A DNA stretch of 64,000 bases from Polynucleobacter asymbioticus QLW-P1DMWA-1 (GCF_000016345.1 NC_009379.1:372001-436000); one strand, 5' to 3'; shown: positions 37,512-46,171, counted from the first letter of the stretch. Notes: generated from the sequence alone by a model not told the origin. A program made the numbers and translations.

Positions 37512-38588
37512 ATGAGCTCACTGCAAAATAACCCGACCAATTCACCCCATATCCTGGTTTTAGGTATGGGTGGCACTATTGCTGGCTTGGCTGCTAACCC
37601 TAGTGATAAACCAATGGAGTACGAGGCAGGGCAGATTGAGGTTGCTTCATTGTTGACCCAGATTGCATCTGCAGTGCCTGAAGGGGTGCAACTGGTTTCT
37701 AAACAAGTAGCCAACATCAACAGTCGCAACCTGACAGAACCCTTGATGAGCATTCTTGGCCAAGCTGTGAGGACTTCCCTAGCCGATCCTGTTGTTTTAG
37801 GGGTTGTGGTGACTCATGGGACCGATACGCTGGAAGAAACGGGGATATTTTTGCAGCTGACCTGCGGTAAATATGCTCAAAATTTAGGCAAAAGAGTGAT
37901 TTTGACAGGAGCAATGCTCCCGGCGAACGCCCCCAAAGCGGATGGCCCATCCAATCTATTGGATGCTATTCGTTGGGCCTCTACCCCAATTGATAACTGC
38001 CCGGGTGGTATTTACGCGGTGATGGATGGGCGAGGTTGTATGGCAATGGACTTGGCTAAGCGCCATGGCAGCGCGCTTAATGCCCCCATTCAGAACTCAC
38101 CAAGCAGTTCAGTAGGGCTGATTAATCCTTCCTGGTTATCTGGAGTGAAGGCGGTTCAAGAGCTGTGGACTGAGGATTTGCCAATCCCTAAAGAGGATGA
38201 ATGGCCTTGGGTAGAGATTTTGACTAGCCATGCTGGCGCTCGTTCTGAGACGATTACGCACTGGCTGACCACAAAGGTAAAGGGCTTGGTGCTGGCTGGC
38301 TCTGGCATGGGAGGATTTCATGATGCCTGGCGAGATTCCTTGTTTGCAGCGGTTAAACACGGCATTGCTCTCGTGAGAACCACTAGGACTGGTGCAGGTG
38401 AAACATTTCAAGATATCCCCGACAAAGACCCCTCTGGTTGCCTAGCATCCGGTTCGCTTTCAGCTCCTAGAGCCAGAATTGCCTTGCAATTAGCGCTAAA
38501 TGCTGAAAAACAGTCACTTTCCAGTGGTAAACCCCTGACTTGGCAGGATTTTTTTGCTAGAATAGCGGTCTTGCCTGTAATTAGGTAA
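37512..38588 (+). CDS. L-asparaginase
   Basis: Hydrolyses asparagine to aspartate and ammonia. The 358 residues carry both Thr signatures of the AnsA/AnsB family, [11 protein letters not shown] at the N-terminus and [13 protein letters not shown]. There is no signal peptide, so it is probably cytoplasmic. It is divergent from lexA with only 59 bases between starts; a GAGGGG ribosome site precedes its ATG. Because the LexA box lies in this gap, SOS control of this gene is possible but unproven. Confidence 0.92.
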   Translation: MSSLQNNPTNSPHILVLGMGGTIAGLAANPSDKPMEYEAGQIEVASLLTQIASAVPEGVQLVSKQVANINSRNLTEPLMSILGQAVRTSLADPVVLGVVVTHGTDTLEETGIFLQLTCGKYAQNLGKRVILTGAMLPANAPKADGPSNLLDAIRWASTPIDNCPGGIYAVMDGRGCMAMDLAKRHGSALNAPIQNSPSSSVGLINPSWLSGVKAVQELWTEDLPIPKEDEWPWVEILTSHAGARSETITHWLTTKVKGLVLAGSGMGGFHDAWRDSLFAAVKHGIALVRTTRTGAGETFQDIPDKDPSGCLASGSLSAPRARIALQLALNAEKQSLSSGKPLTWQDFFARIAVLPVIR

Positions 38589-38649
38589 GCGCTGAAAAGC
38601 GGCAATAAAAGTGTTTGTTAGTTGTACATACAATTTGTTACTACCTTGT

Positions 38650-38700
38650 CACACTGGCGCTGAGTTCACAACCATCAGAACTTAGCAAGACGCCCAGGTG
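38650..38700 (+). promoter_or_regulatory. Hairpin in rpsF leader, candidate ribosomal-protein control element
   Basis: A long imperfect stem-loop in the 135-base leader of rpsF. The outer 9-bp stem (38650-38659 with 38691-38700) has two single-base bulges, followed by an internal loop CAAGA on the 3' side, and an inner 8-bp stem CTGAGTTC/GAACTTAG (38660-38667, 38678-38685) with a 10-base loop. S6:S18 is known to bind rpsF leaders in many bacteria, but I do not see the CCG bulge typical of that motif. Confidence 0.4.
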
Positions 38701-38723
38701 ACTTTATCCTGAAGGAGTGTTTG

Positions 38724-39098
38724 ATGCGTCATTATGAAATCGTCTTTATCGTCCATCCGGACCAAAGCGAGCAAGTACCTGCGATGATCGATCGTTACAA
38801 AGCTACATTAGCAGCTGCGGGCGGCAAAATTCACCGTATTGAAGATTGGGGTCGTCGTCAGATGGCTTACATGATCGACAAGCTTGCTAAAGCCCACTAC
38901 GTTTGCATGAACATTGAGTGCGACCAGAAAACTCTGGAAGAGCTCGAGCATGCGTTCAAATTTAACGATGCTGTTTTGCGTCACCTCATTATCAAGACTA
39001 AGAAAGCTGAAACTGAGCCTTCCATCATGATGAAAGAAGTGCAACGTGAAGAAGCGCGTAAATCAGCTCAATCCGACGCTCCAGCAGTAGCGGCTTAA
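38724..39098 (+). CDS. rpsF: 30S ribosomal protein S6
   Basis: Small-subunit ribosomal protein that pairs with S18. The 124 residues start [19 protein letters not shown] and contain [20 protein letters not shown] and the [14 protein letters not shown] strand. The ATG at 38724 is preferred over the TTG one codon earlier; GAAGGAG is the ribosome site. It starts the rpsF-priB-rpsR-rplI cluster, followed by dnaB. Confidence 0.97.
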   Translation: MRHYEIVFIVHPDQSEQVPAMIDRYKATLAAAGGKIHRIEDWGRRQMAYMIDKLAKAHYVCMNIECDQKTLEELEHAFKFNDAVLRHLIIKTKKAETEPSIMMKEVQREEARKSAQSDAPAVAA

Positions 39099-39158
39099 GT
39101 TAAAAAATTTGAAGAGGAAGACACAGACTAGAAAACGTATCAGAGAAGCGGAGCGGCG

Positions 39159-39452
39159 TTGAATCATTTCACCCTCACTGCAATCTTGGTATCTAAAGAC
39201 GCAATTCGATTTACACCAGCAGGAATACCGGTGATGCATTGCCAGCTAGAGCATAGCGGACAAGCAAACGAGGTAGGAGTGGCAAGGAAAATCCAGATGA
39301 GCGTTGAAGCCATAGCAATCGGTCCGATACAAAAGGATCTAGAGCAAATGGATTTAGGAGCCCAGGCAGTGTTTGAAGGATTCTTGGCACCCAAGACTCT
39401 ACGTAATCAAAGACTTGTTTTCCATATCACCCATATTCAATTGAAAAATTAA
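39159..39452 (+). CDS. priB: Primosomal replication protein N (PriB)
   Basis: Single-strand-binding OB-fold protein that works with PriA to restart stalled replication forks by loading DnaB. The 97 residues ([21 protein letters not shown], then [16 protein letters not shown]) match the short beta/gammaproteobacterial PriB. The start codon is TTG, preceded by GGAG; no in-frame ATG gives a complete protein. Its place between rpsF and rpsR is diagnostic, and the downstream dnaB encodes its pathway target. Confidence 0.93.
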   Translation: MNHFTLTAILVSKDAIRFTPAGIPVMHCQLEHSGQANEVGVARKIQMSVEAIAIGPIQKDLEQMDLGAQAVFEGFLAPKTLRNQRLVFHITHIQLKN

Positions 39453-39465
39453 AGAGGAAATCATC

Positions 39466-39738
39466 ATGGCGTTTGGAAAGAAACCCGATTTCAAAAAGAA
39501 ACCAGCTCAGAACCCATTGTTCAAGCGTAAGCGTTATTGCCGTTTCACTGTTGCTGGCGTAGAACAGATTGACTACAAAGATGTAGACACATTGAAGGAC
39601 TTTATTGGCGAAAACGCCAAGATCACTCCTGCTCGTTTGACTGGCACAAAAGCTAAATATCAGCGTCAGTTAGACACTGCTATCAAGCGTGCTCGTTACT
39701 TGGCTTTATTGCCATTCTCTGATCAACATAAGAAATAA
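39466..39738 (+). CDS. rpsR: 30S ribosomal protein S18
   Basis: Binds S6 in the platform of the small subunit. The 90 residues include the [21 protein letters not shown] start, [27 protein letters not shown] and the basic [19 protein letters not shown] end. It follows priB by 13 bases, with an AGAGGAAA ribosome site. Confidence 0.97.
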   Translation: MAFGKKPDFKKKPAQNPLFKRKRYCRFTVAGVEQIDYKDVDTLKDFIGENAKITPARLTGTKAKYQRQLDTAIKRARYLALLPFSDQHKK

Positions 39739-39751
39739 TTGGGAGCCCTCA

Positions 39752-40204
39752 ATGCAAATCATTCTTTTAGAAAAAGTAACAAACTTGGGCAACCTCGGTG
39801 ACGTAGTTCGCGTTAAAGACGGTTTCGCTCGTAACTTTTTAATCCCACAACGTAAAGCACGTCGTGCAACTGAAGCAGCCATTGCTGACTTTGCAGTTCG
39901 TCGCGCTGAGTTGGAAAAATTAGCTGCTGAGAAATTGGCTGCTGCTGAAGCAGTTGGCACAAAGCTCAAAGACTTGGTTCTCGAAATCGGTCAAAAAGCA
40001 GGTGTTGACGGTCGTTTGTTTGGTTCTGTAACTAACCACGATATCGCTGATGCATTAAAAGCGAAAGGGTTCACGATCGAGAAGTCTTCTGTTCGCATGC
40101 CTACTGGCCCATTGAAAATGGTTGGTGATCATCCTGTTGCGGTTGCTGTTCATACCGACGTAGTAGCAGACATCACTATTCGTGTAGTTGGCGAGCAAGC
40201 TTAA
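39752..40204 (+). CDS. rplI: 50S ribosomal protein L9
   Basis: Elongated two-domain protein at the base of the L1 stalk. From the ATG at 39752 it has 150 residues; a longer frame beginning inside rpsR is not real. It has the N-terminal [24 protein letters not shown], the long connecting helix, and the C-terminal [20 protein letters not shown] domain. It closes the ribosomal cluster before dnaB. Confidence 0.97.
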   Translation: MQIILLEKVTNLGNLGDVVRVKDGFARNFLIPQRKARRATEAAIADFAVRRAELEKLAAEKLAAAEAVGTKLKDLVLEIGQKAGVDGRLFGSVTNHDIADALKAKGFTIEKSSVRMPTGPLKMVGDHPVAVAVHTDVVADITIRVVGEQA

Positions 40205-40228
40205 GTTTTAGATCTGTAAACTAGCCTC

Positions 40229-42724
40229 ATGGCTGAATCCCGTTCACGTTCCGTTACGCTGAATCCCGGCATGATGGGTTCTGGGGATCCAGTCGTGCAG
40301 GCTTTAAAAGTTCCACCGCATTCTGTAGAAGCCGAGCAATCTTTGCTCGGCGGTCTGCTGATTGATAACACTGCCTGGGATCGTCTAGGCGGCGTCTTAT
40401 CCGAAAAAGATTTCTATCGTCCTGAACATGCTTTGATCTATAAGGTCATCGCACGTTTAGTGAGTGACAATCATCCCGCTGACGTCATTACTGTTCATGA
40501 GGCAGTTAAGTCAGAACAAGGCGGTGATTTAGTTGGTATTGATTACCTCAACTCATTAGCGCAAAGCACTCCTAGTGCCGCAAATATCAAAGGCTATGCC
40601 GATATCGTGCGTGATCGCAGCATTCTGCGTCGCTTGATTGAAGTTTCAGACAATATTGTTAACTCTGCTTTTGTTCCAGAAGGCCGTTCCGTGAGAACCC
40701 TTCTTGATGAAGCCGAGTCTCGTATTTTGCAAATTGGTGAAGAGGGCAGTCGTAAAGCCGACTACCTCGAGATTGAGCCTCTTTTAAGAACCGTTGTAGC
40801 TCGCATCGATGAGCTTTATAACCGCCAGGGTGGTAGCGACATTACTGGTATTGCTACTGGCTTCATTGATTTAGATAAACAAACCAGCGGCCTGCAAAAA
40901 GGTGACTTAGTTATCGTTGCCGGTCGACCATCCATGGGCAAAGCGCAGCCCTTGGATGCAAAAGTGAAAACAGTCGACGGTTGGAAGTTAATGGGCGACT
41001 TACGTTTTGGTGACCGTCTTGCTTCGGTGGATGGTCAGCACTCTATGGTCACTGGCATATACCCGCAAGGCATTAAGCAAATATATAAAGTCACTTTCTC
41101 TGATGGTCGTGAAGCCGAGTGCTGCGATGAGCATCTATGGCGGGTCATGTATCGAGAGTGGAATGAGCCTAGGGTAATTAATACCGCTCGCCTAATCGAA
41201 ATGCTTTCCTGCTCTCGTTACAAGAGCCGTCTATGGTTTGATCCTGTTTCAGGCGATTTTGGCCATTCCGAGGAGTTACCAATTCATCCGTGGGTTTTAG
41301 GTGCATTATTAGGTGATGGAACCTTGGCCTTATCTCATAGCTCGGTAATGTTCTCAACTAAATCGTCAGAACTTATTGAGCGCATGAATATGCTTGCGGG
41401 CTATGAGATGGAGTTGGTTCATGCCAATGCATACGACTGGAGATTAGTCTCCAAGGAGAGAGTAGCAGTTAATGGCCAGCGCCAATCAGTACCAACCAAT
41501 TATTTCAGATCTGCACTACAAGATTTAGGTGTACTAGGTTGCAGAAGTTTTGATAAATACATTCCCGCTACTTATCTTGAGGCTAATAAGGCTTCTCGGC
41601 TTGCTTTATTCCAGGGCTTGATGGATACCGATGGCTGGATTGAGAAGTGGGGCTCTATTCGTTTTTGCACAGCTAGCAAGCAATTATCTGAGGACGTTGC
41701 ATCTTTAGCTAGATCATTGGGTGGTTTTTGCTCAATTGCACGCAAGCAATCGAGTTATACCTATAAGGGCGAGAAGAAGCAGGGTCGCTTAGCTTATGTT
41801 TTGAATATGAGTTTTGGACCTAGCTTTCAAGCTTTTACTTTGCCTGAAAAGTGCGAAAGATTGAGATCACAATGGGATCGTCAGCGCAGAATTACCTTCA
41901 AGAGTATTGAGCCAAACAGAACGGCCCAAGCCCAATGTGTTTCTGTTAGTCACCCTTCGCGAACTTATGTAACCAATGACTATGTCGTTACTCACAACAC
42001 TGCATTCGCTTTGAATATTGCTGAGAATGTGGCATTAGCAGAAGGCTTGCCTGTTGTTGTCTTCTCCATGGAGATGTCAGGCGAGCAATTGGCTGCCCGT
42101 TTATTGGGTTCAGTAGGGCGTGTTGATCAAGGTCGTATGCGTACTGGAAAATTGCAGGATGACGAATGGCCGCGAGTGACTGATGCTATTGCGCGTTTAA
42201 GCAATACCCAAATTTTGATTGATGAAACCGGAGCACTATCTAGCTTAGAGTTACGTGCGCGTGCGCGTCGTATTGCTAGAAACTTTGGTGGCACACTCGG
42301 CTTAGTGGTGATCGACTACTTGCAGTTAATGAGCGGTTCTGGATCGGAAAACCGCGCAACAGAGATTTCTGAAATCTCTCGCTCACTCAAGTCTCTCGCA
42401 AAAGAATTACAGTGCCCAGTGGTTGCGCTCTCCCAGTTAAATCGTGGTCTTGAGCAGCGTCCCAACAAGCGTCCCATCATGTCTGACCTACGAGAGTCAG
42501 GCGCGATCGAACAAGATGCCGACTTAATTATGTTCATATACCGTGATGAGGTGTATCACCCGGATACGACTACTGATAAAGGCATGGCTGAGATCATTAT
42601 CGGTAAGCAACGTAACGGGCCAATTGGTACTGTGCGTCTGAGCTGGCAAGGTCCTTATACCAAGTTCGACAACTTGGCGATGGGATCAATTGGTTACTCC
42701 TCTGGTGGGTATGAACCATTCTAA
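40229..42724 (+). CDS. dnaB: Replicative DNA helicase DnaB, intein-containing precursor
   Basis: Hexameric helicase that unwinds DNA at the replication fork. The precursor has 831 residues; removal of a 352-residue intein (239-590) leaves 479, the normal length. The N-extein holds the N-terminal primase-interacting domain and GRPSMGK; the C-extein resumes with TAFALNIAENVA, so splicing rebuilds the Walker A motif. Walker B (VVIDYLQLM), the arginine-finger region and DLRESGAIEQDADLIMF are intact. Without splicing the helicase should be unable to bind ATP. It follows rplI by 24 bases and ends at a strong terminator. Confidence 0.97.
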   Translation: MAESRSRSVTLNPGMMGSGDPVVQALKVPPHSVEAEQSLLGGLLIDNTAWDRLGGVLSEKDFYRPEHALIYKVIARLVSDNHPADVITVHEAVKSEQGGDLVGIDYLNSLAQSTPSAANIKGYADIVRDRSILRRLIEVSDNIVNSAFVPEGRSVRTLLDEAESRILQIGEEGSRKADYLEIEPLLRTVVARIDELYNRQGGSDITGIATGFIDLDKQTSGLQKGDLVIVAGRPSMGKAQPLDAKVKTVDGWKLMGDLRFGDRLASVDGQHSMVTGIYPQGIKQIYKVTFSDGREAECCDEHLWRVMYREWNEPRVINTARLIEMLSCSRYKSRLWFDPVSGDFGHSEELPIHPWVLGALLGDGTLALSHSSVMFSTKSSELIERMNMLAGYEMELVHANAYDWRLVSKERVAVNGQRQSVPTNYFRSALQDLGVLGCRSFDKYIPATYLEANKASRLALFQGLMDTDGWIEKWGSIRFCTASKQLSEDVASLARSLGGFCSIARKQSSYTYKGEKKQGRLAYVLNMSFGPSFQAFTLPEKCERLRSQWDRQRRITFKSIEPNRTAQAQCVSVSHPSRTYVTNDYVVTHNTAFALNIAENVALAEGLPVVVFSMEMSGEQLAARLLGSVGRVDQGRMRTGKLQDDEWPRVTDAIARLSNTQILIDETGALSSLELRARARRIARNFGGTLGLVVIDYLQLMSGSGSENRATEISEISRSLKSLAKELQCPVVALSQLNRGLEQRPNKRPIMSDLRESGAIEQDADLIMFIYRDEVYHPDTTTDKGMAEIIIGKQRNGPIGTVRLSWQGPYTKFDNLAMGSIGYSSGGYEPF
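40943..41998 (+). mobile_element. Class 3-type intein with LAGLIDADG homing endonuclease in DnaB
   Basis: An in-frame 352-residue intein between Lys and Thr of the DnaB Walker A motif. Intein residue 1 is Ala (AQPLDAKV), not Cys or Ser. Block B reads CDEHLWRV with His64 and Trp66; block F has Cys332 (QCVSVSHPSRTYV); the C-terminus is VVTHN with His351 and Asn352; the +1 extein residue is Thr. Trp, Cys and Thr at these places define class 3 (WCT) inteins. LAGLIDADG motifs LGALLGDGT (119-127) and LFQGLMDTDG (222-231) are intact. AGA/AGG arginine codons are commoner than in the flanking exteins, suggesting transfer. Confidence 0.95.
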
Positions 42725-42764
42725 AAACACTTAGCCAAAACTTTAGTTAAAGAAATTAATAAAG

Positions 42765-42791
42765 AAAAAGCCTCGCATTGCGAGGCTTTTT
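42765..42791. terminator. Bidirectional terminator after dnaB
   Basis: Thirteen-base arms, AAAAAGCCTCGCA and TGCGAGGCTTTTT, surround one T. The near-perfect palindrome ends dnaB (+) and the two-repeat protein gene (-). Confidence 0.9.
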
Positions 42792-42822
42792 TAATGCAGC
42801 ATTCAAATGAAATTGAATCAGC

Positions 42823-43089
42823 TTATTTACCGCCTTCACATTTTTTGATCGATGCTGTTTTTGCTGCGCCATACAGTGGCTTGCCATCTTTGCTGACTGC
42901 TTTAGCTTCGCAATCATCTGTTTTAGCGCCACCCATACATTTTTTAATTGAAGCATCCTTAGCTGCACCATACAGTGGTTTGCCTTCCTTGCTCACTGCT
43001 TTAGCTTCGCAAGCCGCTTGATCCGCAAAGGCATAGGTAGGTAGTGCAAAACTCAATGCAATACTTAAGGCGATGATAATTTTCTTCAT
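42823..43089 (-). CDS. Secreted Cys-rich protein with two 33-residue repeats, unknown function
   Basis: An 88-residue protein with a signal peptide (residues 1-22, ending AFA). The mature part is almost wholly two tandem copies of a 33-residue unit: C-EAKAVSK-(E/D)-GKPLYGAAK-(D/T)-ASIKKC, with Cys at 27, 51, 60 and 84, one pair per unit. The layout, with paired Cys 24 apart and a Gly-Ala-Ala/Lys-Lys-Cys segment, resembles PsiF-type phosphate-starvation proteins, but this is only a likeness. Each unit may form a disulfide-linked helical hairpin. The gene stands alone on the minus strand. Confidence 0.82.
   Translation of the reverse strand: MKKIIIALSIALSFALPTYAFADQAACEAKAVSKEGKPLYGAAKDASIKKCMGGAKTDDCEAKAVSKDGKPLYGAAKTASIKKCEGGK
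42868..43020. repeat. 99-base tandem coding repeat
   Basis: Near-identical blocks containing the shared core CATACAGTGG (starting about 42870 and 42969) recur 99 bases apart and encode the two 33-residue units of the secreted protein. Differences are mostly synonymous or conservative, so the duplication is recent or constrained. Confidence 0.75.
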
Positions 43090-43163
43090 GCTGACTTCTC
43101 CTAGGTGGGTTGATCAACTGCTTATAAAAATAACAACTAATTACAACATTAATTAGTCTAATC

Positions 43164-43985
43164 TTAATCCTGTTTCATAATCATATGTTGTGACGCTACT
43201 GGAGTAGGAAAATTAGCCTCTTCCAGAGCAGCGCTCATTACACGATTAGTTTCAAAATATACTTGCCAGTAGTTACTATTGCTGCAGTAAGGGCGTACTG
43301 CTAGTACTGCTCCTACTAGATTAAATTCCAGGATATTGACTTCAACTGGTGGATTTTGGAGTACGTTTGGAATTGTGGAAATCTTTTCACGCAGTAGCTT
43401 CATGGCCGCTTCTCTATCTGCGCTAGCAGACAGCTGACACTTTAAATCTACCCGGCGATAAGGCGTATCACTATAGTTTTGAATAGTGTCACCCAAGATT
43501 TTGTTATTTCCAATTAAGGTAATGACGTTATCAGGCGTGCTGATAGTGGAGGAAAAAAGACCAATCTCTCTTACTGTTCCAGTGATACCGCAAATGGTAA
43601 CGCCATCGCCCACTTTGAATGGACGTAAGGCAATAATAAAAACTCCAGCTGCAAAATTCGACAGCAAACCAGCCCATGACGCGCCAATGGCAACGCCAGC
43701 AGTAGCAATCAGCGCTGCAAAGCTAGTAGTTTGAATGCCAAAGAAACCCAGTATTCCGATCACAAGAAGAATATTGAGCGTTATTGAAAGGGCCGAATTC
43801 AGATACCGCAAAATAGTATGGTCTATTTTTTGGTGCCCAAGTGCAGACTTTGTAATACGTAGGGCAACTCCAATCAGCCATCGGCCTATGATCCAAAAAG
43901 CAAGTGCAGCCAATATTTTTAGACCCACATCTGTTGCTGCATTTATCACTAGATCCTGGATCCGATCAAACTCAATATCTTTCAT
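43164..43985 (-). CDS. Small-conductance mechanosensitive channel (MscS family)
   Basis: Inner-membrane channel that releases solutes on hypo-osmotic shock. The 273 residues have three membrane helices at about 18-38, 60-82 and 88-112; the third, pore-lining helix carries the Ala/Gly-packed ASFAALIATAGVAIGASWAGLLSNFAAGV. The cytoplasmic beta domain follows (FKVGDGVTICGITGTVREIGLFSST, IGNNKILGDTIQNYS). It lies 25 bases after the NlpC gene on the same strand. Length is close to E. coli MscS (286). Confidence 0.94.
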   Translation of the reverse strand: MKDIEFDRIQDLVINAATDVGLKILAALAFWIIGRWLIGVALRITKSALGHQKIDHTILRYLNSALSITLNILLVIGILGFFGIQTTSFAALIATAGVAIGASWAGLLSNFAAGVFIIALRPFKVGDGVTICGITGTVREIGLFSSTISTPDNVITLIGNNKILGDTIQNYSDTPYRRVDLKCQLSASADREAAMKLLREKISTIPNVLQNPPVEVNILEFNLVGAVLAVRPYCSNSNYWQVYFETNRVMSAALEEANFPTPVASQHMIMKQD

Positions 43986-44010
43986 TGCTACTTTCTGTCA
44001 AAAATTTATT

Positions 44011-44544
44011 TTATTGCGATGTAATGCGTCGTGCTTCAGTAAATTTAGCAGCCCAGTAGGGTGTCGTTATATGGTCTAGGCGCACGGTACCACCTGCGCT
44101 TGGCGCATGTACAAATCTTCCTTGACCAACATAGATGCCAGCATGAGAGTATTTCTCGCCCGTGGTATTGAAGAACACAAGGTCACCCGGTGCTGGTGGT
44201 TGGTTTTCAACACTGCGACCCTGAGTACTCATCAGTTGAATGGTGCGCGGTAATTTAATGCCAGCTGCCTTGTTGTATACATAAACAATCAGGCCGCTGC
44301 AATCAAAACCACCCTTAGGGGTATTGCCGCCATAACGATAGGGTACGTCCACCAAACCGACTGCTGCAATAGAGATATCTTCAGTTCCAACGCTCGTATC
44401 TTGTTTGAATTGAGCCACTCTTGAGGAGTTGGACTTTGAGCTAAAGATGCTACATCCCGACAGAGTCAGGATTATGCAAATAAAAATGCCGCACCCAATG
44501 AGAGTGCGGCATGAGAGGGCTTTCTTAAAGTGCGTCGGCAGCAT
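44011..44544 (-). CDS. NlpC/P60 family lipoprotein, peptidoglycan endopeptidase
   Basis: Probable gamma-D-glutamyl-meso-DAP endopeptidase at the cell envelope. From ATG 44544 there are 177 residues: a signal peptide with lipobox LSGC at about residue 27-30, a short linker, then NlpC/P60 with the catalytic Cys in GGFDCSGLIVYVY and His in KYSHAGIYVGQGRFVHAP. A longer frame to 44715 lies inside phoH and would lack a signal peptide at its start. It overlaps the phoH end by 20 bases. Substrate is inferred from family. Confidence 0.87.
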   Translation of the reverse strand: MLPTHFKKALSCRTLIGCGIFICIILTLSGCSIFSSKSNSSRVAQFKQDTSVGTEDISIAAVGLVDVPYRYGGNTPKGGFDCSGLIVYVYNKAAGIKLPRTIQLMSTQGRSVENQPPAPGDLVFFNTTGEKYSHAGIYVGQGRFVHAPSAGGTVRLDHITTPYWAAKFTEARRITSQ

Positions 44545-46171
44545 GATCCGCAAGACGTGAACGCTCACCACGCGCAAGGGTGATATGGCCACCATGGCGC
44601 CAGCCTTTAAAGCGATCCACCACATACGTGAGACCGGATGAGCCTTCGGTGAGGTATGGTGTATCGATCTGCGCAATATTGCCCAAACAAACAATTTTTG
44701 TTCCAGGACCTGCACGAGTTACCAAGGTTTTCATTTGCTTAGGAGTTAAGTTCTGAGCTTCGTCAATGATGACAAATTTACTGACGAATGTTCTGCCGCG
44801 CATAAAGTTCATACTCTTTACTTTGATACGTGAACGAATCAGCTCTTGAGTAGCAGCCCGACCCCATTCGCCTGCATCATCATTACGCTGTAGAACTTCG
44901 AGATTGTCATCAAATGCACCCATCCATGGCTGCATTTTTTCTTCTTCAGTTCCCGGCAAGAAGCCAATGTCCTCGCCAACTGGAACAGTGGCGCGAGTAA
45001 TGATGATCTCGTTATAACGCTTGCTATCAAGGACTTGCTCAAGACCAGCCGCCAGTGCTAGCAAGGTTTTACCAGTACCAGCTTGTCCCAGCAGGGTGAC
45101 AAAGTCGACATCTGGGTTCATCAGGAGATTCATGGCAAAGTTTTGCTCACGATTGCGCGCCGTTACGCTCCAGACATTGTTCTTCTGATGAGAAAAATCT
45201 CTCAGCGTTTGCAAAAGCGCAGTTTTTCCATTGATCTCCTTAACAAGAGCATAAAAAGGAGTGGAGCCATCTGGATTTTCTTGATAAACGAATTGATTGA
45301 TCAGCATGCTGGGGACAGAAGGCCCTGTTACGCGATAGAACATGGTCCCTGACTTGGAGTCAGCCCAGCTTTCCATATCTTTACCGTGCTTCGGCCAAAA
45401 ATCGGCAGGCAATGACATTACTCCTGAATACATTAAGTCGCGATCTTCTAATACTTGATCGTTGAAATAATCTTCTGCAGGCAGTCCTAGAGCACGAGCT
45501 TTAATACGCATATTGATATCTTTGGATACCAATACAACTTCTTGACCCTTGCGGGTTTTTTGAAGTTCACTAACTACGGCCAATATGAGGTTATCGCCTT
45601 TGCCTTCCGGTAACCCTTCTGGCAAGGCTTGTGTGGCAAGCTTAGTTTGAAAGTACAGGCGACCTGAAACATCATCATTGCCTAATTTATTGAGTGGGAT
45701 ACCATCGTCAAGGGTGCCACTGGTATTGGCGATCAGTTGGTCTAAGGAGCGGCTGACTGTACGGGCATTTCGGGCTACTTCAGTCATTCCCTTTTTGTGA
45801 TTATCCAATTCCTCAAGTGTCGTCATTGGCAAATACAGATCGTGCTCAGAAAAACGGAACAAAGAGCTTGGATCGTGCATTAAAACATTGGTATCTAGAA
45901 CAAAGAGACTAGGAGGGCCGGTGCGAATAACACGTTTTGGTTTTGCTGGAGCTGCCGCTTTTTGCGCGTTACGAGTTGGGCTGCGATCCATCTTGATTTT
46001 TTCAAGAGCAACTTCTGCAGCAGATAAATCTTCCTCTGCGTCATTTGTCCAATTAGATGCTTCTACCACCACTGGCTTTGCTTGCGAAGGACGTTTCTTT
46101 AAGTCCGGGGTGTCCTTACGACTCAGCTTTACTTGATCAGCAATTTGAGTGGGGATGGGTGGCAGGGGCAT
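44525..46171 (-). CDS. PIN domain-PhoH family ATPase
   Basis: PhoH2-like protein of 548 residues with an N-terminal PIN ribonuclease domain (about 90-230, LFVLDTNVLMHDPSSLF) fused to a PhoH ATPase domain (about 320-548). Walker A is LLGQAGTGKTLLALAAG and Walker B is FVIIDEAQNLTP. Related PIN-PhoH proteins show ATP-dependent RNA helicase/RNase activity; the cellular role is unsettled. The ATG at 46171 follows AGGAG; the upstream extension to 46210 lacks support. Distinct from the short PhoH/YbeZ protein near ybeY. Confidence 0.93.
   Translation of the reverse strand: MPLPPIPTQIADQVKLSRKDTPDLKKRPSQAKPVVVEASNWTNDAEEDLSAAEVALEKIKMDRSPTRNAQKAAAPAKPKRVIRTGPPSLFVLDTNVLMHDPSSLFRFSEHDLYLPMTTLEELDNHKKGMTEVARNARTVSRSLDQLIANTSGTLDDGIPLNKLGNDDVSGRLYFQTKLATQALPEGLPEGKGDNLILAVVSELQKTRKGQEVVLVSKDINMRIKARALGLPAEDYFNDQVLEDRDLMYSGVMSLPADFWPKHGKDMESWADSKSGTMFYRVTGPSVPSMLINQFVYQENPDGSTPFYALVKEINGKTALLQTLRDFSHQKNNVWSVTARNREQNFAMNLLMNPDVDFVTLLGQAGTGKTLLALAAGLEQVLDSKRYNEIIITRATVPVGEDIGFLPGTEEEKMQPWMGAFDDNLEVLQRNDDAGEWGRAATQELIRSRIKVKSMNFMRGRTFVSKFVIIDEAQNLTPKQMKTLVTRAGPGTKIVCLGNIAQIDTPYLTEGSSGLTYVVDRFKGWRHGGHITLARGERSRLADHAADAL

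Noticed and set aside
39689..39751. Upstream extension of rplI into rpsR
   Set aside because: L9 begins MQIILLEKV; the extension repeats the rpsR end in another frame and lacks a ribosome site.
42794..43021. 75-codon plus-strand frame with repeats opposite the two-repeat secreted protein
   Set aside because: The minus-strand frame has a signal peptide and paired Cys units; the plus-strand copy is its complement and overlaps the dnaB terminator.
43735..44079. 114-codon plus-strand frame opposite mscS and the NlpC gene
   Set aside because: It crosses the boundary of two real minus-strand genes and has no recognisable features.
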